This document shows positions 1-11,380 of a stretch of DNA of 64,000 bases, piece after piece. Origin of the DNA: Ovis canadensis (taxonomy: Eukaryota > Chordata > Mammalia > Artiodactyla > Bovidae); NCBI RefSeq assembly GCF_042477335.2, contig NC_091246.1, positions 215,573,501-215,637,500 of the forward strand. Direction: 5' to 3'. The translations under genes and the position numbers were made by a program. Below the pieces are notes generated by a model, which worked only from the letters and a program-made list of their open reading frames with translations, searched no databases and was not told the origin of the DNA. How positions within the stretch are numbered: position 1 is the stretch's first letter; each line of letters begins with the position of its first letter.

Positions 1-87
1 ATTAGAAGGTGGATAGTGTTCCCTTTGCCTGCACCTCAGGAAGGGAAACAACTTGCAGAGTTGATCAACGAGAACCAAGGTCTCTAA

Positions 88-645
88 CTTTTTCTTTTTT
101 TTTTTTTTTTTGAGCAGAGAAAGGTTTATTGCAGGGCCATGCAGGGAGACAGGTGGCTCATGCCCCCCTAAACTCCAAAGTCCCCAAAGGGTTTCAGTGA
201 AGCACTTTTATTTTTTTTATAGAACCATTTCCATTTATTATGCCTCATTTGATTCTCACATTTATTCACACAGCACTCAATTAACATTTGATTGCACTCA
301 GACAGTGGGTATGCAGCTGGTCACAGGTATTTTACATTCTAGCAAAAAAGAGAAACACTAAGGAAGTAAAAGAGAACATTTCAGATAGTATTGAGGAACA
401 CTAAACAAGTAAAAGATAAAATTTCAGGTAAATCACTTCAGATGGAGCGAGTTGGGTGTAATCTACTTCAGATGGAGTGAGAGTTATAATCAACAGATAG
501 AATGGTCATATGACATCTCCACAGAAGTTGATATTTGTACGGGGACCTATTGTCCAAAAGAAGCCAGCCTGTGGAGATCATGTAGAAGTCATTATAAGCC
601 CAAAGGAACTTTGTATGCAAAGGTCCTGAGGTAGGAATTAGCAGT
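88..645 (-). mobile_element. Poly(A)-tailed retrocopy of an unidentified transcript, with target duplication
   Basis: On the minus strand the copy ends with AATAAA (125-130), 12 bases and a poly(A) tail (plus-strand T run, about 92-111). The 8-bp direct repeat GTCTCTAA flanks it at 80-87 and 646-653, the mark of LINE-driven insertion. No convincing protein frame was found. The source could be an LTR-derived transcript or an mRNA 3' end. Confidence 0.6.
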
Positions 646-653
646 GTCTCTAA

Positions 654-1229
654 TTTTATGTGCTTTCAGTTCCAGTATTTCAGGATAATTTCCATATGTG
701 AAGTTTGTGATTTTATTTCTACTAAGCAAATAACATAAAGCTCAGCACTCCAAGAAGCTTTTGGCTTTCTCATTCATGTTTGTTGTATTATTATTGGCAA
801 ACAGAGGATCCTGGCTAATGTCTCCAGGAAGCCAACACAATTCTTAAGAGTTTAAAGGTTAAAGGAACTGGAATTTAGGAACAATTAATACCAAGTAATG
901 CAGCAACCTCCAGGGAAGGAAACTTTATGAAAAGCCTAACCATGTGCCCCCATTTGCCTGGAACAGTCCCTGTTAATGCCTCTTGCCCCAGTGCAATCCT
1001 TAATAAAACACAATCTCACTCTCAAAAATGACTCAGATTAAGTAACAGATTCTACGCTTGCTCTGGTAATAAGCCACTAGGGCAGTGGATGTGGAGGCCT
1101 TGACGGTGTGGATGGGAGGACGCTCTATAAAAAGTGAACCACCATGTGGGTATATCTAAGAACAGAGAAGAGAGGAGCAGGGATGAGAAAGACCAGGCCA
1201 CCCAAGAGCAGGTTGGAGCTTGCAAACCA
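654..1229. other. Unassigned intergenic stretch
   Basis: No gene, clear repeat family or long open frame recognised. Confidence 0.4.
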
Positions 1230-1511
1230 GAGCTGCTGCTGCTGCTAAGTCGCTTCAGTCATGTCCGACTCTGTGCGACCCCATAGATGGCAGCCCACCA
1301 GGCTTCCCCGTCCCTGGGATTCTCCAGGCAAGAACATTGGAGTGGGTTGCCATTTCCTTCTCCAATGGATGAAAGTGAAAAGTGAAAGTGAAGTCGCTCA
1401 GTCTTGTCCGACTCTTCACGACCCCATGGACTGCAGCCTACCAAGCTCCTCTGTCCATGAGATTTTCTAGGCAAGAGTACTGGAGTGGCTTGCCATTGCC
1501 TTCTCTGGCAG
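1230..1511 (-). mobile_element. Bov-A2 SINE (dimeric)
   Basis: It starts with a CTG run and the AAGTCGCTTCAG end typical of Bov-A2 and contains two Bov-A monomers joined by the GTGAAAAGTGAAAGTGAA linker. Confidence 0.9.
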
Positions 1512-1728
1512 ACTAGAGCAGGACCACTTAATATTAAACTTGATATTGCTGTGTTGTTATGATCTAAACTTGCATCTCACCCTCACAACCTCTATAACAA
1601 AGCTGGCTGCACACATTATTGCTTTATGTGAGAAATGGTTCAGCAGTTAAAGGAAAAGGCAGTATGTCACCAATTTAGGTCAGTGTGGATCTACTCAGTC
1701 ATGAGGCAGGAGTTCAGAGTAGAGGGTA

Positions 1729-3851
1729 ACTCAGTTCAGTTCAGTCGCTCAGTCATGTCCGACTCTTTGAGACCCCATGGACTGCAGCATGCCAGGCCTC
1801 CCTGTCCATCACCAACTCTTGGGGTTTACCCAAACTCATGTCCATTGAGTCGGTGATGCCATCCAACCAGCTCATCCTCTGTTGTCCCCTTCTCCTGCCT
1901 TCAGTCTTTCCCAGCATCAGGGTCTTTTCAAATGAGTCAGCTCTTCGCATCAGGCGGCCAAAGTATTGGAGTTTCAGCTTCAACATCAGTCTTTCCAATG
2001 AACACTCAGGACTGATCTCCTTTAGGATGGACTGGTTGGATCTCCTTGCAGTCCAAGGGACTCTCAAGGGTCTTCTCTAACACCACAGTTCAGAAGCATC
2101 AGTTCTTCAGCACTCAGCTTTCTTCACAGTCCAACTCTCACATCCATACATGACCACAGGAAAAACCATAGCCTTGACTAGATGGACATTTGTGGATAAA
2201 GTAATGTCTCTGCTTTTTAATATGCTCTCTAGGTTGGTCATAACTTTCCTTCTAAGGAGTAAGCGTCTTTTAATTTCATGGCTGCAATTGCCATCTGCAG
2301 TGATTCTGGAGCCCCAAAAAATAAAGTCAGCCACTGTTTCCCTGTCTATTTGCCATGAGGTGATGGAACCAGATGCCATGATCTTAGTTTTCTGAATATT
2401 GAGCTTTAAGCCAACTTTTTCACTCTCCTCTTTCACTTTCATCAAGAGGCTCTTTAGGTCTTCTTCACTTTCTGCCATAAGGATGGTGTCATCTGAATAT
2501 CTGAGGTTATTGATATTTCTCCCAGCAATCTTGATTCCAGCTTGTGCTTCTTCCAGCCCAGCGTTTCTCATGATGTACTCTGCATATAAGTTAAATAAGC
2601 AGGGTGACAATATACAGCCTTGATGTACTCCTCCTATTTGGAACTAGTCTTGTTCCATGTCCACTTCTAACTGTTGCTTCTCAGGAGGCATGTCAGATCG
2701 TCTGGTATTCCCATCTCTCAGAATTTTCCACAGTTTATTGTGATCCACACAGTCAAAGGCTTTGGCATAGTCAATAAAGCAGAAATGGATATTTTTCTGG
2801 AACTCTCTTGCTTTTTTGATGATCCAGCAGATGTTGGTAATTTGATCTCTGGTTCCTCTGCCTTTTCTAAAACCAGCTTGAACATCTGGAAGTTCACGGT
2901 TCACATATTTCTGAAGCCTGGCTTGGAGAATTTTGAGCATTACTTTACTAGCATGTGAGATGAATGCAACTGTGAGGTAGTTTGAGCATTCTTTGCCATT
3001 GCCTTTCTTTGGGATTGGAATGAAATCTGACCTTTTTCCAGTCCTGTGGCCACTGCTGAGTTTCCCAAATTTGCTGGCATTTTGAGTGCAGCACTTTCAC
3101 AGCATCACTTTTTAGGATTTGAAACAGCTCAACTGGAATTCCATCACCTCCACTAGCTTTGTTCATAGTGATGCTTTCTAAGGCCCACTTGACTTCACAT
3201 TCCAGGATGTCTGGCTCTAGGTGAATGATCACACCATCGTGATTATCTGGGTTGTGAAGATCTATTTTGTACAGTTCTTCTGTGTATTCTTGCCACCTCT
3301 TCTTAATATCTTCTGCTTCTGTTAGGTCCATACCATTTCTGTCCTTTATCGAGCCCATCTTTGCATGAAATGTTCCCTTGGTATCTCTAATTTTCTTGAA
3401 GAGATCTCTAGTCTTTCCCGTTCTATTGTTTTCCTCTATTTCTTTGCACTGATCACTGAGGAAGACTTTCTTATCTTTCCTTGCTATTCTTTGGATCTCT
3501 GCAGTCAAAGGATATATCTTTCCTTTTCTCCTTTGCTTTCGGCTTCTCTTCTTTTCACAGCTATTTGTAAGGCCTCCTCAGACAGCCGTTTTGCTTTTTT
3601 GCATTTCTTTTCTATGGGGATGGTCTTGCTCGCTGTCTCCTGTACAATGTCACGAACCTCTGTCCATAATTCATCAGGCACTCTGTCTATCAGATCTAGT
3701 CCCTTAAATCTATTTCTCACTTCCATTGTATAATCATAAGGGATTTGATTTAGATCATACCTGAATGGTCTAATGGTTTTCCCCACTTTCTTCAATTTAA
3801 GTCTGAATTTGGCAATAAGGAGTTTATGATCTGAGCCACAGTCAGCTCCCT
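1729..3851 (-). mobile_element. BovB LINE (RTE class), 5'-truncated
   Basis: About 2.1 kb. Minus-strand frames cover reverse-transcriptase and C-terminal parts: MSPCLFNLYAEYIMRN, the catalytic-site region mutated to RYSDD, and the upstream fingers segment FCFIDYAKAFDCVDH. Frames are broken at several points (2107-2610, 2644-2940, 2948-3508, 3505-3795), so the copy is dead. Confidence 0.93.
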
Positions 3852-4044
3852 AACTGGGGAAACCATAAACAACTCATTTCCTCTCCAGAATGACAAGATA
3901 CGTTGGGTATATATGTGTGTTGGAAGAAGTGGTACATATCTTCTACCCCCTGTAGGATGAGATTTGAGCCGTTTATTAGATTCTCAAAGGATGGGATACT
4001 TCAGATGCATTTTGACCTGAAGCCGACAGCTCATTGAGGAACTT

Positions 4045-4210
4045 ATTTATTTTTAATATTTACTTATTTTACTGCATCAGGTCTTAGCTGTGGCCTACAG
4101 GTTTAGCCTTTTCACGGCATGTGGGATCCTAGTTCCCTGACCAGGGAGCAAACCCACATGCCCTGCATTGCAGGGTGGATTCTTAACCACTGGACCACTA
4201 GGGAAATCCT
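4045..4210 (-). mobile_element. CHR-type tRNA-derived SINE with target duplication
   Basis: Ends in the reverse complement of the tRNA-derived head (GGATTCTTAACCACTGGACC). The direct repeat GAGGAACTT at 4036-4044 and 4211-4219 marks the insertion site. Confidence 0.8.
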
Positions 4211-4599
4211 GAGGAACTTTAAAAGAGTCCTAAGACCTGTGTTCAATTATCATAGGACATTGTTTACTCAATATCGTTTTTACTAGGACCCACAAGAAAA
4301 TCTTCTTTTGGGTTTCATTATTGGGCATGATTAGGCTAGTTTTGAATAATTAATTTATTTGCTTTATAGACTCAGTCAGTCATGGAGGTGATCTTACTTC
4401 CCTCTGTATCTTGGTTGCTGGGTCCAAATCTGGCTCTATCTTCAGCCACCAAAGTGCCTTATCACACCCAGTTTGGGCTTAAGCTTCACTCTTAGCTCCA
4501 TCTCTCTTTCTCTCTTATTTTTCTTATGACCAAATTTCCTCATTCATCTATTTTTACTTTCTTTAATGTATTATGTTGTAATTTTTTATTAGTGACCTT

Positions 4600-4720
4600 A
4601 ATTCATTTTTTAGTAAATTTATTTTTTAATTGAAAGATAATTGCTTTGCAGAATTTTCTTGTTTTTTGTCAGACATAAACATGAATCAGCCATAAGTACA
4701 TATGTGTCCCTTCCAATTAA
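4600..4720 (-). mobile_element. Ruminant L1 3'-end fragment
   Basis: AATTGAAAGATAATTGCTTT and ACATGAATCAGCCAT are the ruminant L1 3' tail seen again at 12200, 20065 and 34040. Confidence 0.65.
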
Positions 4721-4769
4721 TCAGACTTCTCCAGAAAATTTCAGTCTTCTATTTTTTTCACCTTTTCTT

Positions 4770-4882
4770 TCTTTTTGGCTTTACTGAGTGGCATGTGAGA
4801 TCTTAGTTCCTGCACCAGAGATTGAACCCATGACTCTATGCAAGCATAGAGTCCCAGCCACTGGACTGCCAGGGAAGTTCCC
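4770..4882 (-). mobile_element. CHR-type SINE fragment
   Basis: TGGCTTTACTGAGTGGCATG through CCACTGGACTGCCAGGGAAG matches the CHR family in reverse orientation. Confidence 0.7.
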
Positions 4883-5374
4883 AGTGCTTTATTTTTGATT
4901 TAGTATTATTTTTCACATGTCATAATACTTTACCCCTATTAAAGTGATAGGAGGCAGAATTTTTCTGTGTGTCAGTGTTTTTGCTAAAAATCCTGAAAAA
5001 TTTCTGCAAAGCACATACTGCAAAGAGACAGTGAGTTCTAGTTCCGTGAAAATATCATGGAGGTATGAGATATTGGACATAGAATTGGGAGAAATGGTTG
5101 GAGGCTGTTAGAAAGACAAGGAGTGAAGTAGGTGAAATGATCAGTTTGTTTGTTTATGGAGCTAAAGTAAGAGTTAAGATGCTAAGGATGACTTTGTTGA
5201 TTAGGTAAAATTTGGATTAACTAGGGAAGATGGTGGGATAACCTGGAGGGATAACTTGAAGTGTTTCAACAAGTACTTATTAATATTATTATAACTGTAG
5301 ATATATCCTTGTAAGGTTAACCACAAATGGGTTGACCCAGTTGAGTTGAACTTTGAGCCTACGTGGTCTAGCTT

Positions 5375-5586
5375 AGGGCTTCCCTGGTGGCTCAGATGGT
5401 AAAGAATCTGCCTGCAAAGTGGAAGGCCCAGATTCAATCCCTGGGTCAGAAAGATCCCCTGGAGAAGGGAATGGCAACCCACTCCAGTATTCTTGCCTGG
5501 AGAATCCCATGGACAGAGGAGCCTGGCGGGCTACAGTCCATGGGGTTACAAAGAGTCAGACATGACTGAGCGACTACACTTTCACA
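5375..5586 (+). mobile_element. Bov-tA SINE
   Basis: tRNA-derived head GGCTTCCCTGGTGGCTCAGA followed by the Bov-A body ending GACTGAGCGACTACAC. It lies just downstream of CRYGB. Confidence 0.92.
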
Positions 5587-5769
5587 TGGTCTAGACTTTA
5601 AAAGAATGCTGGCAGAAATATCCTCTACTTAATTCCCCTTACGAGATGTTGTTCCCCATCTTGAAAACATGTCATCATATCTGGCCAAATGCCATTAATT
5701 GCTTATGAAGACCCCATACATGAAAAGAAAGGCAGGACTCTATTTGTGCCAGAAACACAAGCTAAATCT

Positions 5770-5775
5770 TTTATT
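5770..5775 (-). promoter_or_regulatory. CRYGB: CRYGB poly(A) signal
   Basis: AATAAA on the minus strand, about 35 bases past the TGA stop, consistent with the short 3' UTRs of gamma-crystallin mRNAs. Confidence 0.8.
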
Positions 5776-5810
5776 AGATTCTAAAGGAGAAAAGTGGAGA
5801 ATTTAAAACT

Positions 5811-7927
5811 TCAATAAAAATCCATCACCCGTCTTAAAGAACCAACTTTGGCATTCATTGCCCCCCAGTCAAGATATCTCCTGTACTCCCCTGGCCTCAG
5901 CAGGTACTGCCTTCCCCTGTAGCTTGGCATCTCATAGAGGACCCAGGAACCCTCCAGCACGTTGAGGGAGTGAACCTCATTGAGGTGGAAGCGGTCTTGA
6001 AGAGAGGGACAGTCATCTGTGATCTCTGACATCTGTCCTCTGAAGTCATCTCGCTCGTAGATTCTCATTCTGAAAGTGCCGGTGTGCTGGGTGACAGAAA
6101 AGAAAAAGTAAATGGATACAAATAGAGAGAAATTAAAGTTCTAGCCCCTGCACTCCCTGGTCACACCTGCCCCAGAGCTCTCTTAGTCCAAGTCTACAAC
6201 AACCATGTTTGCAGGGTTAAGGTGACTTCCCTGCCCTCATTGCCCATTTGTGAATCTAACAACTTCTGGGCTAAGCTAGAAACAGAGTACAGCAGCCCTT
6301 CAGTTGCTATGTAGCACCCTCTCCTTGAGAATTAAGGTTGGTCTAAAACAAGGTTGATTATTTTAGGGCTTCTTATCAGAGAAAGTTCCTCTTAAAGTAG
6401 AAAAGTAAGCATCATTGGAAAGTGAAGCCTCATTTGATCTATTACTCTTGTTAAGAAGGAACCAAAATTTAGCTATTTCTGTAAGACCAATGTTTTGGTT
6501 TTCATGTTTACTTTGGAACAAAGGATTATGAAGCTCTTGTGGGGAAAAAAAAAAAAAAGATGGCACATTTTTTCTACCTCTGTCTTTGTAACCTCATTTT
6601 CAGTTCAAATTTCAACCTATGTGACAATCAAGCTTCCTTTCTGACCTCCTACCCTCCCCTTCCTCACTCCCTCAGCAGCAGGAATCATCTTCATGAAACT
6701 TGGATGTTTTGTGAAATTTGGATGACACTTATCCCACCTCCCAACCCCCAACTCCCACACATTCTTTGAAGAACCCTGCAATCACTCTCAGGGAAATACT
6801 GGATCTCAGACTTTAGTTTTGGTGAGGCTTTCCTCTGATTCCTACGCCTAAATAAGCTAATAGGTACCGATTACAAAATTAGAATAGAAACCAGGGGGCC
6901 TGTCTCTTCTCTAGGAAGATAATCAAATAGAAAAGCAAGTCAAAGCAAGCAAAAGTATTTTTATCAATTAAACAGACACAGACTGTATTTATAAATTTGG
7001 ATATACTGGGTTTCTGAGTTGACACAGCTTGCAATGACCACTTTAAAAAAAATTGTATCTTGGAGTAGGAGTTTGGGGTTAGCAGATGCAAATTATTGAA
7101 TTTAGAATGGATAAACAAGAAGGCCCTACTATACAGCACAGGGAACTATATACAATATCCTGTGATAAACCAAAATGGCAAATAATATAAAAATGTATTG
7201 TATGTATAACTGAATCTCTTTGCTGTACAGCAGAAATTAGCACATTTTAAATCACCTATACTTAAAAAAAAAGAAATGATATCTTGAATAGATAACTTCA
7301 GTCTCTTCTATGACATGCTTTCTCTTAATGCGTCTTTTTATCTTTGACTACATTTAAACATAAAACACTGGGAATCTGTGATTTGAAAAAAAAAAAAGCA
7401 CACCACGGAGTTCATGAAGAATGGCTTCCCATCTGAGACAGCCCTCTAGAATGGACTGCATGCCCTGGGCTCACTCCCACTTCCTGCTGTCTAGTTAGAA
7501 CGATTTGGTTGAGGAATGCTATTTTTTAACAGCTTTGATGTCCAAAGAGACGGAAGACAAAGACAGAACCAGGCTCACTTGCGGGATGAGGCGGCAGGAG
7601 CGGATGGAGTCGCTGAGGCCCATCCACTGCTGGTAGTCGGGGTAGTCGCCGCGCCGCAGGAAGTACTGGTGGCCCTGGAAGTTGGGGCGCTCATACAGCA
7701 TCCAGCAGCCGCTGTCCACGCGGATGGAGTTGCAGCGGCTGAAGTAGGGCTGCAGGTTGGGGCAGTCGCTGCTGCACTCGTAGCAGTGGCCCTGGAAGCC
7801 CCGGTCCTCGTAGAAAGTGATCTGCAGAATGGAAGATGTGGGAGCATGAAGCGATTTGCAGCCCCGCTGAGGATGCCGCGGCGGGGCAAAGGTGGAGCGT
7901 CAGGTACCCCGCACTTACCTTTCCCAT
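5811..7927 (-). CDS. CRYGB: Gamma-crystallin B, three coding exons
   Basis: Structural protein of lens fibre cells; it acts as a stable, densely packed monomer that gives the lens its refractive index. Coding exons on the minus strand are 7919-7927 (Met-Gly-Lys), 7579-7821 (81 codons) and 5811-6086 (91 codons plus TGA), joined at phase-0 GT/AG introns of 97 and 1492 bp, giving 175 residues, the usual length. Exon 2 encodes Greek-key motifs 1 and 2 ([17 protein letters not shown]). Exon 3 starts [14 protein letters not shown] and encodes motifs 3 and 4 ([16 protein letters not shown]), ending VMDFY. The Cys cluster CYECSSDC (Cys 16, 19, 23 counting Met1) is intact. From memory the protein is very close to cattle gamma-B (gamma-II), with a few substitutions that fit a related bovid. 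No frameshift or internal stop is seen. The paralogue assignment rests on exon 3 and on position relative to CRYGA and C2orf80. Confidence 0.96.
7106..7275 (+). mobile_element. L1 3'-end fragment in CRYGB intron 2
   Basis: TACAGCACAGGGAACTATAT through GCTGTACAGCAGAAATTAGC and an A-rich end is the common cetartiodactyl L1 3' end. The rest of the 1.5-kb intron shows no recognised element. Confidence 0.7.
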
Positions 7928-7984
7928 GTTGGCGAAAGGGAGCAGGAGGTGTTCGCTGGGTGCTGTGTGGGACTAGGGGGAGGG

Positions 7985-8045
7985 CCGTTGTATATATAGC
8001 AGCCCTGACTGCTGCCTCCGCAGGAAATCACACAAAAGGGGCCTA
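7985..8045 (-). promoter_or_regulatory. CRYGB: CRYGB lens promoter: TATA box plus conserved gamma-crystallin upstream block
   Basis: Read on the minus strand, a TATATATA box (7991-7998) lies 64 bp upstream of the ATG. It is preceded by the block CCTTTTGTGTG (about 8030-8042) and a GCAGCAG stretch. CRYGA has the same arrangement at 23711-23768. In rodent gamma-crystallin promoters this block is where Sox1/2 (the TTTTGT core) and large Maf proteins act. That binding is inferred here from similarity. Transcription should start about 30 bp below the TATA box, giving a very short 5' UTR. Confidence 0.85.
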
Positions 8046-8780
8046 TTTCGGTGAGTAAGGGGATTTGCAAGCTCTCCGCTCCCCCTCCCCCTGGTCATTG
8101 GGCTTAGCTGAATGTTTACTCTCATTCTTTCTGGTAGGTTCGGGTTTTTCTAATTCACAAAAGCTGTTGTTGCCACCAAAATGAAAAGTCTTTCCTCTTT
8201 AGAAGGATGAGCAAAATTCTATCCCCATGCTTTTAGTTTATAGCCTACTCTGCTTAACTGACTCCTTAAAGGTAATTAAACATGTTCTGCTTAGGGACTG
8301 GTGTTTACAAAAAATTCTTGAAAATGAGAACTTTAATATCTTAAGGAAGAGGGAATCAAATGAAGTAATTTGTGAAAATGCTTTGAAAAGCATAAAGTTA
8401 GTTCAAATTCAAGACTCTGTGATTATCAATGTTGTTGTTTGGAGGCCTATCTTGAGTGAAATTGACAATTGGCTGGAAATCTGTGGGTTCCCTGAAGCTG
8501 GAAATGATACTTGTTCTTTTCTGTCCCTGCGCCCTAGAGCAGGGGATGGGCACAGAGTAGGCCCTCAGTCCTTGGCTTTGACCTGAATGAAAGCAGATGG
8601 TTGTGGCCTTCCTCTCTTCATGTCTCCCTGGGAGCCTGCATCCTTCCTTCTGCTGGTGCTGCCCAGACATTGCTCGCTTTCTGAGGGGGTTCCTGGCCTC
8701 CTTCAAATGTCCTAAGATCTGTCTTTCCTCTTCACCTTGATAAATTCCTGCTCCCTTGATAAGCGTGATTTGAGTTAATA
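8046..8780. other. CRYGB upstream region, mostly unique
   Basis: No gene seen. About 8520-8610 resembles an old MIR/L2 tail (GGGCACAGAGTAGGCCCTCA), weakly. The first few hundred bases could hold lens control elements, but none is recognisable beyond the core promoter. Confidence 0.4.
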
Positions 8781-8784
8781 TAAG

Positions 8785-10042
8785 GAGTAATGTTCTCCAA
8801 GCCAGGCTTCAGCAATACATGAACTGTGAACTTCCAGATGTTCAAGCTGGTTTTAGAAAAGGCAGAGGAACCAGAGATCAAATTGCCAATATCCGCTGGA
8901 TCATCAAATAAGCAAGAGAGTTCCAGAAAAACATCTATTTCTGCTTTATTGACTATGCCAAAGCCTTTGACTGTGTGGATCACAATAAACTGTGGAAAAT
9001 TCTGAAAGAGATGGGAATACCAGACCATCTGACCTGCCTCTAGAGAAATCTGTATGCAGATCAGGAAGCAACAGTTAGAACTGGAGATGGAACAACAGAC
9101 TGGTTCCAAATAGCAAAAGAAGTACGTCAAGGCTGTATATTGTCACCCTGCTTATTTAACTTCTATGCAGAGTACATCGTGAGAAACACTGGACTGGAAG
9201 AAACACAAGCTGGAATCAAGATTGCTGGGAGAAATATCAATAACCTCAGATATGCAGATGACACCACCCTTATGGCAGAAAGTGAAGAGGAACTAAAAAG
9301 CCTCTTGATGAAAGTGAAAGTGGAGAATGAAAAATTTGGCTTAAAGCTCAACATTCAGAAAACAAAGATCATGAAATCTGGTCCCATCACTTCATGGGAA
9401 ATAGATGGGGAAACAGTGGAAACAGTGTCAGACTTTATTTTTTTGGGCTCCAAAATCACTGCAGATGGTGATTGCAGCCATGAAATTAAAAGACGCTTAC
9501 TCCTTGGAAGAAAAGTTATGACCAACCTAGATAGCATATTCAAAAGCAGAGACATTACTTTGCCAACTAAGGTCCATCTAGTCAAGGCTGTGGTTTTTCT
9601 AGTAGTCATATATGGATGTGAGAGTTGGACTGTGAAGAAAGCTGAGCGCTGAAGAATTGATGCTTTTGAACTGTGGTGTTGGAGAAGACTCTTGAGAGTC
9701 CCTTGGACTGCAAGGAGATCCAACCTGTCCATTCTGAAGGAGATCAACCCTGGGATTTCTTTGGAAGGAATGATGCTAAAGCTGAAAGTCCAGTACTTTG
9801 GCCACCTGATGCAAAGAGTTGACTCATTGGAAAAAACCCTGATGCTGGGAGGGATTAGGGGCAGGAGGACAAGGGGACGACAGAGGATGAGATGGCTGGA
9901 TGGCATCACTGATGGATCACTCGATGGACGTGAGTCTGAGTGAACTCCGGGAGTTGGTGATGGACAGCACGATGGCGTGCTGCGATTTCTGGGGTCTCAG
10001 AGAGTCGGACACAACTGAGCGACTGAACTGAACTGAACTGAA
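8785..10042 (+). mobile_element. BovB LINE, 5'-truncated
   Basis: The plus-strand frame at 9140-9652 (170 codons) carries the intact RYADDTTLMAESEEE catalytic region. The upstream part has in-frame stops (for example after SNKQE-type sequence near 8970). It ends in the GAACTGAACTGAACTG tail of BovB. Confidence 0.93.
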
Positions 10043-10054
10043 GGAGTAATGTGG

Positions 10055-10262
10055 GAGCTTCTCTGGTGGTTCAGTGGTGAAGAATCTGCCTGCTGTGCAG
10101 GAAGTGTGAGTTTGATCCCAGGGTCAAGAAGATCCCCTGGAGAGGGAAATGGCAACCCACTCCAGTATCCTTGCCTGGGAAATCCCATGGACAGAAAAGC
10201 CTGGTGGGCTACAGTCCCTGGGGTTGCAAAAACATCAGACATAACTTTTTGACTGAACAACA
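10055..10262 (+). mobile_element. Bov-tA SINE
   Basis: Head GAGCTTCTCTGGTGGTTCAG and a Bov-A body; it abuts the BovB tail. Confidence 0.88.
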
Positions 10263-10462
10263 GCAAGTAGTAATGTAGAAACCCTCAAGGTGCCACATCC
10301 CCTACTTTCTCAGACTTCTGAGATGCTAGACAGCACCCAGGCTAGAAAACAGAGCATCTTCATAGTATGGACTTCACAGTGCAGTACGGAGACCCCTAAA
10401 ATCCCCAAGACACTTCCAAGGGGTTCATATGGTCAGGACAGTTTTCATAACAATGTGTGTAT

Positions 10463-10690
10463 GTGTACTTAGTCGCTTCAGTCATGTCAGACTCTGCAAC
10501 CCTAGGGACTGTAGTCCACCAGGCTCCTCTGTCTGTGGGATTTTCCAGGTGAGAATCCTGGAGTGGATTAATCTTCCAGGGGACCTTCCTGGCCCAGGGA
10601 CTGAACCCGTGTCTCCTGCAGCTCCTGCATTGCAGGTGGATTTTTTTTTCTTTTTTCTTTTTTTTTATTGCTGAGACACTGGGGAAGCCC
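10463..10690 (-). mobile_element. Bov-tA SINE with internal T-rich stretch
   Basis: Reverse Bov-A body from TTAGTCGCTTCAGTCATGTC. The head is separated by a T-rich run (10639-10668) that looks like a small expansion or insertion. Confidence 0.8.
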
Positions 10691-10767
10691 CCAAGATGTT
10701 ATTTGCCCTTTTCACTCTTCTTCCTTCACAAGTGTGCAGTGGAGTTTTTCCAGAGGCTGTATGACGT

Positions 10768-10936
10768 GAAAGAGACTGAAGTGACTTAGTGTGCATGCAT
10801 GCATTGGAGAAGGAAATGGCAATCCACTCCAGTATTCTTGCCTGGAGAATCCCAGGATGGAGGAACCTGGTGGGCTGCAGTCTATGGGGTTGCACAGAGT
10901 CAGACATGACTGAAGCGACTTAGCAGTAGCAGCAAA
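10768..10936 (+). mobile_element. Bov-A SINE monomer
   Basis: GCATTGGAGAAGGAAATGGC through ACTGAAGCGACTTAGCAG, the 3' half of a Bov-A2. Confidence 0.85.
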
Positions 10937-11164
10937 GCAATTTCAGCCTTTTCATTACTTGCTTTTTGCTTTGGAAAACATGGTTATTATTCATAAAACA
11001 TATTATTTATGTTAACATGTAATAGATTTATCACCTAAGGCTCTTCCTATAAAAAGAGAAACCCACCATGGGTAGGGGGTCCCTCTACTGGAATAGAACC
11101 AACACAGTATCCAGCAGATACTGGCCCTGGCATGACCCTCTATGGAATGACAGAGATTAGGTGG

Positions 11165-11375
11165 TTACCATTTCCCCAGTGGCTCAGCTGGTAAAGAATC
11201 TGGCTGCAATGCAGGAGACATAGGAGACCTGGGTTCTATCCCTGGGTCAGGAAGATCCCCTGGAGAAGGAAATGGCAACCCACTCCAGTATTTCTTGTCT
11301 GAAAAATCCCATGGACAGAGGAGACTGGTGGGCTCCAGTCCCTCTCAAAGAGTTGGAGACGACTGAGCATGCACA
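11165..11375 (+). mobile_element. Bov-tA SINE
   Basis: tRNA-like head CCCCAGTGGCTCAGCTGGTA and a Bov-A body, immediately followed by the tandem array. Confidence 0.85.
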
Positions 11376-11380
11376 CATGC

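Noticed and set aside
7516-8058. 180-codon plus-strand frame opposite CRYGB exons 1 and 2
   Set aside because: Antisense shadow of GC-rich crystallin exon 2; the minus strand has the conserved protein and splice sites. The same applies to 23287-23757 and 21559-21780.
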